This document shows, piece by piece, positions 16,969-25,171 of a stretch of 64,000 nt of DNA. The position numbers were made by a program, and so were the translations under genes. The notes under the pieces were generated by a model. That model searched no databases, was not told where the DNA came from, and was given only the letters and a program-made list of their open reading frames with translations. This stretch comes from Bacteroidota bacterium (GTDB taxonomy: Bacteria > Bacteroidota > Bacteroidia > AKYH767-A > 2013-40CM-41-45): assembly GCA_016720935.1 (NCBI GenBank), contig JADKJP010000004.1:186001-250000 (forward strand), written 5' to 3'. The first letter of the stretch is position 1, and every line of letters begins with the position of its first letter.

Positions 16969-18513
16969 ATGAAAAACTTTATCCGTACTCTTGGACTCTT
17001 GTTCCTGGTGATTTTTGCGGGCTGTAACCGGCTTGATGATAACCAGGCAACTCCGACCACAGCAAATGAATCTGTTCTGGTTCAAAAACAAAATCCGGTT
17101 TCAGTGCCGACTGAAGCGATGTACAATCGCTCGGAGCTCGACAACCGGGTTGTTGCTTTGCAGGCTGAACGCCACGATTTTCACTGGGAATGGACCGACA
17201 TGAGAACCATCTGGAGCGCAGCTAATCAGTGCTACCAGGTCGCTCTTGGTTACAAACCTGCCAACATCGACAACATCGATCCCATCATTCACCAGATTAA
17301 CCTCCAGAGCAAAGAATGGAAATCCGTTCACGATGCTTTGCTGGATCTTGTATTGAAAGGACTTAACAAGAACGGACAAACTGTAACTCTGAACGATATC
17401 ATCGTTGAAGACGACCAGGTATTACCAATCCTCGTTCTGCGTATCACTGATAAAGATGTACTCACACAATTGTACAATCTTAAAAACGTACGTTACCTCG
17501 AGCCATATGGCTATTGGCCTGCGCAATGGGAAAACCGTTCATCTTCCGGATGCAGTGGTTCTTCCTATGCTTTGAATGCTGCCGATTATACAACCATCAC
17601 TCCCGGCTGCAAATTGCCATGGGATTTTAATAATGTCAACATTCCTGCAGCATGGAATACAGCTCAGGGAGCAGGGATTCGCATCGGCGTGATTGATGCA
17701 GGAATCAGTTCCAGCCAGACTTTGCTGGGTAGCCAGTTCAACGATGGCGAAAGCAATGTCGGTCGCAGCATCACTACCGATTACACATATGGCACTACTG
17801 CCTACACTTCCTGTTCACACGGAACTTCCATGGCAGGTCTTGCTGCCGGTCCGCGCAATGCACAAAATGCCACAACAGGTGTCGCTTACAAAGCAAACCT
17901 GCATTTCATCCGTGGTTGTGATGATGTGGTGCTCGATGCTTCAGCGGAATTATCCGGAGTAAAAAACGCGCTCATCCGCATGGGTGATCTCAACGATATC
18001 AAAATCATCAGCATGTCAATCGGTACGCCTTTCTCCAGTGGAACATTGAAAGATGGCGTTACATATGCTTACAACAAAGGCAAACTGATCTTCGCCGCGG
18101 CAGGAACTTCTTTTTCATGGACAAGCTGGTGGGGTGTAATTTATCCGGCAGCATTGAGTCAATGTCAGGCTGTAACAGGAGTAACGGAAAGCAGCTCTAC
18201 CTGCAGTGATTGTCACGATGGAAGTCAGGTTGATTTCACTATCCCGATGCAGCGCAACGGCAATTCCAACAGAACATCTTTATCGCTTGCACCAAGCGGA
18301 TTCAACCCAACCTATATCGGTGGTTCTTCCTGCGCGACAGCGATCACAGCGGGTATTGCAGGAATCATCTGGTCGGTAAAACCAACCCTGACCAGGACAC
18401 AAATTATCACAGCTATGCAGCAAACCGCACAGTATTATCCAAGCCCGAATTCAAGCAGAGGTTTTGGAAATATCAATGCAGCAGCAGCTGTCGCGCTGGC
18501 CTCCACTTATTGA
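16969..18513 (+). CDS. S8 family (subtilisin-like) serine protease, lipoprotein
   Basis: A 514-residue predicted lipoprotein: signal sequence with lipobox FAGC, Cys19. An N-terminal region of about 190 residues may act as propeptide. The subtilase domain has catalytic Asp243 (GVIDAGI), His284 (CSHGTSMAG) and Ser454 (GGSSCATA). The position of the oxyanion-hole Asn in subtilisin (AAGN) reads AAGT, Thr380. Many cysteines (SCSH, TCSDCHDG, SSCA) suggest disulfides or a bound metal. There is no T9SS tail; it would be anchored by lipid. Substrate unknown. Confidence 0.9.
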   Translation: MKNFIRTLGLLFLVIFAGCNRLDDNQATPTTANESVLVQKQNPVSVPTEAMYNRSELDNRVVALQAERHDFHWEWTDMRTIWSAANQCYQVALGYKPANIDNIDPIIHQINLQSKEWKSVHDALLDLVLKGLNKNGQTVTLNDIIVEDDQVLPILVLRITDKDVLTQLYNLKNVRYLEPYGYWPAQWENRSSSGCSGSSYALNAADYTTITPGCKLPWDFNNVNIPAAWNTAQGAGIRIGVIDAGISSSQTLLGSQFNDGESNVGRSITTDYTYGTTAYTSCSHGTSMAGLAAGPRNAQNATTGVAYKANLHFIRGCDDVVLDASAELSGVKNALIRMGDLNDIKIISMSIGTPFSSGTLKDGVTYAYNKGKLIFAAAGTSFSWTSWWGVIYPAALSQCQAVTGVTESSSTCSDCHDGSQVDFTIPMQRNGNSNRTSLSLAPSGFNPTYIGGSSCATAITAGIAGIIWSVKPTLTRTQIITAMQQTAQYYPSPNSSRGFGNINAAAAVALASTY

Positions 18514-18536
18514 TTCAAAACACCTCATTTTCTTTT

Positions 18537-18567
18537 AAAAGGGGATCCTCACCGGATCCCCTTTTTT
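18537..18567 (+). terminator. Terminator of S8 protease gene
   Basis: GGGGATCC (18541-18548), 5-base loop, GGATCCCC (18554-18561), then six T. Perfect 8 bp stem. Confidence 0.88.
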
Positions 18568-18816
18568 ATTTCAAATACTCGCCTTTAGCCTTCAAATACT
18601 CAAACATTCAAAGAAATCCCAATTGATTGTCATCTCTTCACCCTTCTCCATTTACTCTTCACTTCTGAAACTCTATGGTTTTCAAAGCGTAAAACCCCGG
18701 TGCCCCAAACCCTCAAGCCATTTTCCAATCTGAATTTTTATTGTTCAATGGATGAATCTATTGATTGTTTGGGATATGACTCCAGTCATTCATCCTTTCA
18801 GACAAACAGGTTAATT

Positions 18817-18824
18817 TAGATTTG
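18817..18824 (+). promoter_or_regulatory. -7 box of cytochrome c peroxidase gene
   Basis: TAGATTTG with the ATG 10 bp downstream (18835), giving a leader of only a few bases. No convincing -33 element. Confidence 0.45.
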
Positions 18825-18834
18825 TTTTCTCTTC

Positions 18835-19866
18835 ATGAAAAAATTATTGGTCATCGGTTTTCTTGGTATCGTGATATACGGTTGTCACGACGCGCCGCCA
18901 GAAATTGACTACAACGAACTGGACAGAAAAGCGAACGAGACACTCATCGTCGAAGCGAATAAATTTTTCAAACCACTTCCCATTCGCGAGTACCAGTATG
19001 ACCGCTCGGAAATTTCCAAACAAGTCAAGCTGGGCAAAATGTTGTATTACGATCCCCGGCTTTCAAAATACGGTTCTTACTCCTGCAATTCCTGTCACAA
19101 TCTTTCTACATCCGGTGTCGACAACAAACCGACCACTGTAGCCAATTCCTCCAAAGAGATTGTAAGAAATGTACCTACGGTTTTGAACGCGATGATGAAT
19201 CACATCTCATCATGGGACGGCACGTTTGAAGAAAATAAAAATGAAGATGAACTGGCGATTCCTCATCAGGATATTCTTTCCAAAAGAATCGCGGAGATTC
19301 CCGACTACCATCGTTTGTTTGAAGAAGCGTTCCCGAGCGAAGACAAACCGCTCACTTTAAAAAATCTTCAGTCCGCGATTATCGCATTTGAACGTACACT
19401 CATCACTCCTTCTCCTCTCGATAAATTCCTGCAGGGAAATATTTATGCATTGTCTTATGATGAAAGAGAAGGTTTGCGGCTTTTCATCCAGACAGGTTGT
19501 ACCGATTGCCATTCCGGAACTATGCTTGGCGGATCCATGGTGCGTAAATTCGGTGAGGCGCACGATTATCATCCCTTGACAGGAAGTTCACACAAAGACG
19601 AAGGTTTGAAAAACAGAACCGGCGATCTGAAGGACAAAGATAAATTCAAAGTTGCAGGACTGAGAAACATCGGCCGCACGTATCCTTATTTTCATGATGG
19701 CAGTGTGGAGTATCTGAGTACTGCTGTAAAAATCATGGCTAAAACTCAACTCGACAAGGATCTTGATGATGAGCAAATCCGACTCATTGTTACTTTTCTA
19801 AATGCACTCTCCGGCGACGTCCCTGAAGATGCCCAAAAAGCTCCGCTCAGCCTGGCGAGTTATTGA
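18835..19866 (+). CDS. Dihaem cytochrome c peroxidase / MauG-like
   Basis: Periplasmic or lipid-anchored haem protein of 343 residues; reduces hydrogen peroxide with electrons from small cytochromes, or oxidises another substrate in MauG-type members. The signal peptide ends IYGC, so Cys16 or so would be lipidated. Two CxxCH haem sites are present: CNSCH (residues 84-88) and CTDCH (222-226). Family motifs include LGKMLYYDPRLSKYGSYSC, RNVPTVLNA and the C-terminal GLRNIGRTYPYFHDGSV. The length is standard. No partner cytochrome nearby. Confidence 0.9.
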   Translation: MKKLLVIGFLGIVIYGCHDAPPEIDYNELDRKANETLIVEANKFFKPLPIREYQYDRSEISKQVKLGKMLYYDPRLSKYGSYSCNSCHNLSTSGVDNKPTTVANSSKEIVRNVPTVLNAMMNHISSWDGTFEENKNEDELAIPHQDILSKRIAEIPDYHRLFEEAFPSEDKPLTLKNLQSAIIAFERTLITPSPLDKFLQGNIYALSYDEREGLRLFIQTGCTDCHSGTMLGGSMVRKFGEAHDYHPLTGSSHKDEGLKNRTGDLKDKDKFKVAGLRNIGRTYPYFHDGSVEYLSTAVKIMAKTQLDKDLDDEQIRLIVTFLNALSGDVPEDAQKAPLSLASY

Positions 19867-19917
19867 TTCTGATTTCCTATCAAAATTAGTGGAATTTTTT
19901 TAGATCCAATCGTCTCC

Positions 19918-20020
19918 GTGTACCTCTGTGGTCAAAAGATAAATTCATTAAATAAGTATAGACTTATTTAATTCGGAAAGTGTTTTTAAAAGCCAGATTA
20001 TTTTAGACACAGAGGTGCAC
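19918..20020. repeat. Imperfect inverted repeat of CCTCTGTG-type words
   Basis: Segment 19918-19933 (GTGTACCTCTGTGGTC) is the approximate reverse complement of 20005-20020, about 12 of 16 bases matching, separated by AT-rich DNA. Such 'ctctgtg' word pairs recur in intergenic DNA of this phylum and appear to belong with the other degenerate repeats. Confidence 0.4.
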
Positions 20021-20050
20021 AGAATATTTCTGAATAAAACTATTGAATAA

Positions 20051-20088
20051 AAAAAGAGGCGCCGGGATCAAACCCTGGCGCCTCTTTT
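20051..20088. terminator. Terminator for ahcY (and convergent peroxidase gene)
   Basis: GAGGCGCCGGG (20056-20066) pairs with CCCTGGCGCCTC (20073-20084), flanked by A-run and T-run; works in both directions. Confidence 0.88.
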
Positions 20089-20107
20089 CAAAAAGCAATC
20101 TATATTC

Positions 20108-21430
20108 TTAGTAACGGTAATGTTCAGATTTGAACGGACCACTTTTCTGTACACCGATATAATTTGCCTGCTCATCTGTAAGCTCATCGATTTCCACGCC
20201 GATTTTCTTCAGGTGTAAACGTGCAACTTTTTCATCCAGATGTTTAGGAAGTGTGTACACTTTGTTTTCGTATTTGCTGTGGTTCTGCCACAATTCAAGC
20301 TGAGCCATTGTCTGGTTGGTGAATGAATTGGACATTACGAAAGAAGGGTGTCCCATCGCGCAACCCAGATTCACCAGACGTCCTTCTGCAAGAACGATGA
20401 TGTCTTTGCCATCAATGGTATATTTATCCACCTGTGGTTTGATAGTGTCTTTTGACGCGCCGTAGTTTTTGTTCAACCAGGCCATATCGATTTCATTATC
20501 GAAGTGACCGATGTTACAAACCACCGCGTTGTGCTTCATCGCTTTGAAGTGACGATCTTTGATGATGTTATAGTTTCCGGTTGCAGTCACAATGATGTCT
20601 GCTTCCTTCACCGCGTCATCCATCTTTTTCACTTCATAACCTTCCATCGCCGCCTGCAATGCGCAGATCGGATCGATCTCAGTAACGATTACACGTACTT
20701 TAGAATCTTTCAAAGACTCAGCGGAACCTTTACCAACATCACCAAAGCCTGCAACAACTGCAATCTTTCCGGCCATCATCAGGTCAGTAGCACGACGGAT
20801 CGCGTCAACCAGTGATTCACGGCAACCGTATTTATTATCGAATTTGGATTTGGTAACCGAATCGTTGATATTGATCGCGGGAATCGGAAGTGTTCCGTTC
20901 TTCACGCGCTCGTGCAAACGGTGAACACCGGTTGTCGTTTCTTCAGAAAGTCCTTTGATGTTTTGAACGAGCTCAGGATATTTATCGAGAACCATGTTGG
21001 TCAGATCACCACCATCGTCAAGAATCATGTTCAATGGTTTGCGGTCTTCGCCAAAAAAGAGAGTCTGCTCAATACACCAGTCGAATTCCTCCGCGTTCAT
21101 ACCTTTCCAGGCATACACAGAAACTCCCGCAGCGGCAATCGCGGCAGCAGCATGGTCCTGAGTAGAGAAAATATTGCAGGAAGACCAGGTCACTTCAGCG
21201 CCCAGTTCCACGAGAGTTTCAATCAGGACAGCAGTCTGGATGGTCATATGCAGACAACCGGCAATACGCGCACCTTTCAAAGGTTTTTGTTTGCCATATT
21301 CTTCACGAAGAGACATCAGACCCGGCATTTCAGCCTCGGCCAGTTTAATCTCTTTACGGCCCCATTCGGCCAGGGAAATGTCTTTTACCTTGTATTTCAC
21401 GAATTTGTCAACGCTAGTGGTGTTTGCCAT
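20108..21430 (-). CDS. ahcY: Adenosylhomocysteinase
   Basis: Hydrolyses S-adenosylhomocysteine to adenosine and homocysteine, relieving product inhibition of methyltransferases; NAD-bound cytosolic tetramer (440 residues). Visible: HMTIQTAVLIETL, ARLWSSCN-type region VTWSSCNIFSTQDHAAAAIA, NAD site GKIAVVAGFGDVGKG, and the C-terminal VQKSGPFKSEHYRY, where Lys and Tyr close the active site. ATG at 21430 (MANTTSVDK) agrees with the promoter at 21473-21503; open codons upstream are not translated. No methionine-cycle genes are adjacent. Confidence 0.97.
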   Translation of the reverse strand: MANTTSVDKFVKYKVKDISLAEWGRKEIKLAEAEMPGLMSLREEYGKQKPLKGARIAGCLHMTIQTAVLIETLVELGAEVTWSSCNIFSTQDHAAAAIAAAGVSVYAWKGMNAEEFDWCIEQTLFFGEDRKPLNMILDDGGDLTNMVLDKYPELVQNIKGLSEETTTGVHRLHERVKNGTLPIPAININDSVTKSKFDNKYGCRESLVDAIRRATDLMMAGKIAVVAGFGDVGKGSAESLKDSKVRVIVTEIDPICALQAAMEGYEVKKMDDAVKEADIIVTATGNYNIIKDRHFKAMKHNAVVCNIGHFDNEIDMAWLNKNYGASKDTIKPQVDKYTIDGKDIIVLAEGRLVNLGCAMGHPSFVMSNSFTNQTMAQLELWQNHSKYENKVYTLPKHLDEKVARLHLKKIGVEIDELTDEQANYIGVQKSGPFKSEHYRY

Positions 21431-21472
21431 GATTAGAATTAGGTTTTTTGGATAGTCTTGAATTTCAGGCTG

Positions 21473-21503
21473 CAAAGATAACCAAAGCCTCTCTTTATTC
21501 AAA
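21473..21503 (-). promoter_or_regulatory. Promoter of ahcY
   Basis: On the minus strand TTTG (21503-21500), 19 bp spacer, TATCTTTG (21480-21473). Full consensus match, 42 bp before the ATG. Confidence 0.65.
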
Positions 21504-21578
21504 GAAATCATTGGAAATCCTGGAAAGCCCCGATTTTAGGTATGAAACAAGAATTTGGGGGAAATGTTTTGATTTTGG

Positions 21579-21618
21579 GGGGACGAGGGGCGAGGGACGG
21601 TGGGACGGTGGGGCGATG
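21579..21618 (+). repeat. G-rich word repeat
   Basis: GGGACGAGGGGCGAGGGACG-like sequence with units GGGACGGTG. Similar words occur at 33976-34010, so it belongs to the intergenic repeat family. Confidence 0.55.
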
Positions 21619-21674
21619 TCATTATGTCAAAAGTGGGTCTGCCTGTTTACTCGAGAGGATATTACCAAATTTCC

Positions 21675-21830
21675 AAAAAGGTCTCTGCGAGATGACAAAG
21701 CTTTTACTTATCAATATCGTCCAGATCCCGCCGAACAAGCCTTGGTTCATTTAACCAAATTGGATTGGCGGGATCTGGACGATAAAATCTCATGCTATGC
21801 GCTTGTCATCTCGAAGAGAACTTTTAGGTC
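21675..21830. repeat. Long imperfect palindrome, MITE/REP-like
   Basis: The core is a perfect 18 bp inverted repeat: TATCGTCCAGATCCCGCC at 21715-21732 and its reverse complement at 21767-21784. Between the arms lies a smaller TTGGTT/AACCAA stem. Outside them GCGAGATGACAAAGC (about 21687-21701) pairs imperfectly with GCGCTTGTCATCTCG (about 21799-21813). The total span is about 150 bp centred at 21750. No transposase is nearby. The flanking 'gagatgacaa' words look like a repetitive extragenic element. Confidence 0.72.
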
Positions 21831-21889
21831 AGTTGAGACTAAATTGGTTTCTTATCTTAAAAACATTGGGGAAAAGGGGCGGGAGTTAG

Positions 21890-21952
21890 TGGAAGTGGAA
21901 GTGGAAGTGGAAGTGGAAGTTTAAAGTGGAAGTGGAAGTGGAAGTTTAAAGT
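21890..21952 (+). repeat. GTGGAA hexanucleotide array
   Basis: About six perfect GTGGAA/AGTGGA units, interrupted by TTTAAAGTG and followed by three more. An open frame crossing it would encode VEVEVEV and is not a plausible gene. It lies between the palindrome and the convergent end of the T9SS gene at 21969. Confidence 0.85.
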
Positions 21953-21968
21953 GAAAGCAAAAATTGGG

Positions 21969-23558
21969 TTATTGATGGGATATAAAAATTTTGGAGGTCT
22001 GGGATTTTGAGTTCTTGAGGATTTGCAGGAAATAGATACCGGAACTGATTCCCCGGAGATCGAGGGTGTTTTTTTGGGTGGAGGTGGACCAGTGATGGAT
22101 CAGACGGCCGGTGGGATCAATGAGTTGAATGGAAACCGGTTCAATTGGTGGACTGTTGAGTTCCACATTCAGAATTGATGAAACAGGATTGGGATAAACA
22201 ACAGGTTTTTCTGAATCATCCTGAACCGTACCAATACCGACATTATTCAAACAAACATCCAGAATGAAAGCACTTGCCTGTGCAACAGAATCACAGGGCA
22301 GATGGGCGATGCTGTCATAACTGACATCCGGATTGCATTGATAAAAACCTCCGATCAATGCACGATCAGAAACTCCAAAACACATCATTCCCGGAGCAAA
22401 ACCGGCCAGACTGTCTTCGTAATCAAAAAATCTTGTAAGGTTACAACTGGTGTCCAGTGTTGCCAGAAATAATTTCGCGTTACTGTTTGCTGAATAGAAT
22501 GAATGATTTCCAATCGACATGGAATCGGAATATCTTCCCGACAAATAAATTCTATTTTCAAAAGTTTGAAGAATAGAAAAAGTTGGAGAAGGCGGTGTAC
22601 CTATTTCCATTTCCAGAGAAAACAAAGAATCACCAAGCGGTGAATATTTTGTAATGAAATCGTAGTTCGCATCCAATGCATAAACATTCCCATGTTCATC
22701 GCCTGTTGCTTTGATCAAAGCAGTGGAAATTCCATTCTTCGCCCAGCGGATTGTACCACTCGAATCATAACAGGCGACAAAGGAAGAATTGTTCGCCGCG
22801 TTCAGCACGACACCATTTCCGAAATTCAATGTGACACTGTAATTTCCACTGATCGCGATACCATTTCCTCCTATTGCACTCAATCCATAAGGAAGCGAAC
22901 CATTTGGTGTACTTGCCTGTTTTGCCCAGATCACATTTCCGGAAGGATCCATTTTCATGAGGAAGACGTCCATGGTCCCGGAGCAAATAAGAGTGTACGG
23001 TCCCAATCTGCAATATCCCCAAAAGCCACCCGTGACCAAAAGATTACCGGATTCATCAAGCTGCATCTCTCTTGTAATTTCTGATCCGTTACTTCCTCCA
23101 CGAAATAACCATTGGCAGGCGCCGGTTGAAGCATTTAATTTCGCGACATAGACATCCCAGATCCCAAGAGTAGCGTAAGAAAAACCACCCAAAGAGATGC
23201 TGTCTATAAATGATCCGGAAACATAGACACTGCCATCCTGCGAATAAAGTACACGACAGGTAATGTCATTCTGATCATGTGCATACACATGGATCCATTG
23301 CAAATGCTGAGCCCCATTGAGGCAAGCGATGTAACTGTTGTATTTTTGTCCGACGATACTTTGTCCGCCCAGATTTAAACTATCCGTAAAAAATCCGGCG
23401 ATAAATACATTTCCACTATCATCAGCAGCCAATCCGTTGATATAATGCTCACCGGGAAATCCCGCTCCCATGAACTGGTCACAGGAAATTTGAGCAAAAA
23501 TATTTTTTGCAAAAAAGAATAAAATCAGAAATACAAAAATGCGTCTAAGCATACTCAT
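21969..23558 (-). CDS. T9SS type A sorting domain protein, SBBP-like propeller
   Basis: A 529-residue secreted protein. The signal peptide ends NIFAQ (about residue 23). The body has repeats 'G..yi.gLaaDdsGNvfiaGfftDSlnlGg' and 'YvaklnastGaCqWlf.GgsnGseit', the same type as the protein at 8151 but more GC-rich. The sorting domain has VVYPNPVSS and ends KIFISHQ. Starts at 23558 (MSMLRR) or 23552 (MLRR) are equally possible. Function unknown; likely an adhesin or structural surface propeller. Confidence 0.86.
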   Translation of the reverse strand: MSMLRRIFVFLILFFFAKNIFAQISCDQFMGAGFPGEHYINGLAADDSGNVFIAGFFTDSLNLGGQSIVGQKYNSYIACLNGAQHLQWIHVYAHDQNDITCRVLYSQDGSVYVSGSFIDSISLGGFSYATLGIWDVYVAKLNASTGACQWLFRGGSNGSEITREMQLDESGNLLVTGGFWGYCRLGPYTLICSGTMDVFLMKMDPSGNVIWAKQASTPNGSLPYGLSAIGGNGIAISGNYSVTLNFGNGVVLNAANNSSFVACYDSSGTIRWAKNGISTALIKATGDEHGNVYALDANYDFITKYSPLGDSLFSLEMEIGTPPSPTFSILQTFENRIYLSGRYSDSMSIGNHSFYSANSNAKLFLATLDTSCNLTRFFDYEDSLAGFAPGMMCFGVSDRALIGGFYQCNPDVSYDSIAHLPCDSVAQASAFILDVCLNNVGIGTVQDDSEKPVVYPNPVSSILNVELNSPPIEPVSIQLIDPTGRLIHHWSTSTQKNTLDLRGISSGIYFLQILKNSKSQTSKIFISHQ

Positions 23559-23693
23559 TGAATTTAAACAAGCTTAAAATTTACGAAATAAACTCTGCAA
23601 ATTACCCAACTGTTCCTGCACAGCGAATTTATACCAAATAAGTCCAATACTTTCCCCGCAACATCTTTTTTAGAAAACTGAATTGATTTGGCC

Positions 23694-23701
23694 TACATTT
23701 G
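23694..23701 (+). promoter_or_regulatory. -7 box of phosphopantetheinyl transferase gene
   Basis: TACATTTG, with the ATG at 23725 24 bp downstream. It argues against an upstream TTG start at 23683, which would precede the transcription start. Confidence 0.5.
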
Positions 23702-23724
23702 AACCCGCAATTCTGCCTGAATTT

Positions 23725-24357
23725 ATGCCGCTGACGTATCATCACAAGACCGACATTCTCCAACTGGGGATCTGGAAAAGTTCCGAACCCATGGAAGAGC
23801 TCGAGCAACTGGCAGGTCTGAGCGAATCAGAAATCATGCTGGTGCAAAGCTTTAAAAGCGAATTGAGAAAAAAAGAATTCCTGAGCGTACGCGCATTGCT
23901 GCACAACATGCATCCGGCTTCATCGCTGGTAATTCAATACGACGAGAATGGAAAACCCTATCTCGACAACATGCTTTCATTGTCCATATCTCACACGCAG
24001 GATTATGTCTCGGTTTTGTTCTCTCCCCTGCCCTATGTCGGCCTGGATCTGGAAACCATTCGTCCTCAGATTGAAAAGATCGCGCACAAATTTGTCAACG
24101 AAGAGGAGGCAAAATACATAGATGAAAAAAACAGGCGTCAGCACCTGCACATTCTCTGGGGCGCGAAAGAAGTTCTTTATAAAATTTACGGGAAAGGGAA
24201 CGTTGATTTTCGCGGGCATTTGTCGGTAGCTCCATTCCAGTGCACCGATAAAGGAAGCACAGAAGCTACCATCAGGATGCCTGATTTTGAACGTACTTTC
24301 CTCGTTCATTTTGAAAAAACAGAAAACCGCATGCTGGCCTATGCCACCGGTGAATGA
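23725..24357 (+). CDS. 4'-phosphopantetheinyl transferase superfamily protein
   Basis: Transfers 4'-phosphopantetheine from CoA to the serine of a carrier protein (210 residues, Sfp/AcpT-like). Key motifs: LSISHT, magnesium-binding GLDLE with Asp108 and Glu110, and WGAKEVLYKIYG with Trp145, Lys148 and Glu149. The carrier-protein target is not indicated; no PKS/NRPS genes are in the window. The GGGP synthase gene follows after 40 bp on the same strand, suggesting co-transcription. Confidence 0.88.
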   Translation: MPLTYHHKTDILQLGIWKSSEPMEELEQLAGLSESEIMLVQSFKSELRKKEFLSVRALLHNMHPASSLVIQYDENGKPYLDNMLSLSISHTQDYVSVLFSPLPYVGLDLETIRPQIEKIAHKFVNEEEAKYIDEKNRRQHLHILWGAKEVLYKIYGKGNVDFRGHLSVAPFQCTDKGSTEATIRMPDFERTFLVHFEKTENRMLAYATGE

Positions 24358-24397
24358 TTCAAGGCTTCTTTGTATCTTCGTTTCGAACATTTAGCAC

Positions 24398-25147
24398 ATG
24401 AACCTGCTTTACAATCGTATCCTCGCCGGCCGTGCGGGTCGCAAAAAATCTCTCGCGGTACTTGTTGATCCTGACAAGACCTCTCTTGTTGCCTGCGAAA
24501 AACTCGCTCACAACGCACTCGATGCCGGAGTTGATTATTTATTTGTCGGAAGCAGTATTCTCACCCACGGCGATCTTGATGCCTGTATTTCTGTACTGAA
24601 GCAAAACTGCAATATTCCTGTGATTCTTTTTCCGGGAAATACCATGCAAATTTCCGACAAAGCCGACGCGATTCTTTTTCTTTCTCTCATCAGTGGCAGA
24701 AACGCGGAAATGCTGATTGGCAGACACGTGATCTCCGCTCCCATGCTAAAAAAAAGCGGACTGGAAATTCTTCCTACCGGATATATGCTCATTGATAGCG
24801 GCGCTCCAACATCTGTGAGTTACATGAGCAACACCTTTCCGATTCCACATGACAAGGACGATATTGCTGCATGTACTGCCATGGCCGGAGAAATGCTGGG
24901 ACTAAAAATGATATATATGGATGCCGGTAGTGGCGCACGCTTTCCGGTAAGCAAATCCATGATCGCTTGTGTAAAAAACACGGTCAACACACCATTGATT
25001 GTAGGCGGAGGAATTCGTACTCCGGAAAAAGCACTTGATCAATGTAATGCCGGAGCGGATATTGTGGTGATAGGAAATGCAATAGAAAAAGATCCCGCGC
25101 TGATTGGCGAAATTGCCACTGCAATGCACGTGGAGATCTTCAAATAA
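24398..25147 (+). CDS. Geranylgeranylglyceryl/heptaprenylglyceryl phosphate synthase (PcrB/GGGPS family)
   Basis: TIM-barrel enzyme of 249 residues joining a polyprenyl diphosphate to glycerol-1-phosphate by an ether bond, the first step of archaeal-type lipids. Motifs: LVDPDKTS near the N-terminus (Mg site), DYLFVGSSILTHGDL, FPGNTMQISDKADAILFLSL, YMDAGSGA, and the phosphate-binding LIVGGGIRTPEKA and VVIGNAIEKDP. Bacteroidota have group II members of this family with geranylgeranyl preference; the physiological product there is not well established. It follows the phosphopantetheinyl transferase gene and is convergent with an AraC gene. Confidence 0.92.
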   Translation: MNLLYNRILAGRAGRKKSLAVLVDPDKTSLVACEKLAHNALDAGVDYLFVGSSILTHGDLDACISVLKQNCNIPVILFPGNTMQISDKADAILFLSLISGRNAEMLIGRHVISAPMLKKSGLEILPTGYMLIDSGAPTSVSYMSNTFPIPHDKDDIAACTAMAGEMLGLKMIYMDAGSGARFPVSKSMIACVKNTVNTPLIVGGGIRTPEKALDQCNAGADIVVIGNAIEKDPALIGEIATAMHVEIFK

Positions 25148-25171
25148 TCGTATTTTTTTTCCGAAAATTCT

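Larger units (their letters stand above)
18514..18834. other. Intergenic region, 321 bp
   Basis: Contains the protease terminator (18541-18567), then loosely repetitive CAAATACTC/CATTCAAAG words around 18573-18625, and the -7 box of the peroxidase gene at 18817-18824. No gene seen. Confidence 0.55.

Noticed and set aside
21448..21924. Open frame of 158 codons on the plus strand ending in VEVEVEV
   Set aside because: It is made of the ahcY promoter region, the palindrome and the GTGGAA array. No start signal and no family resemblance; a by-product of repeats.
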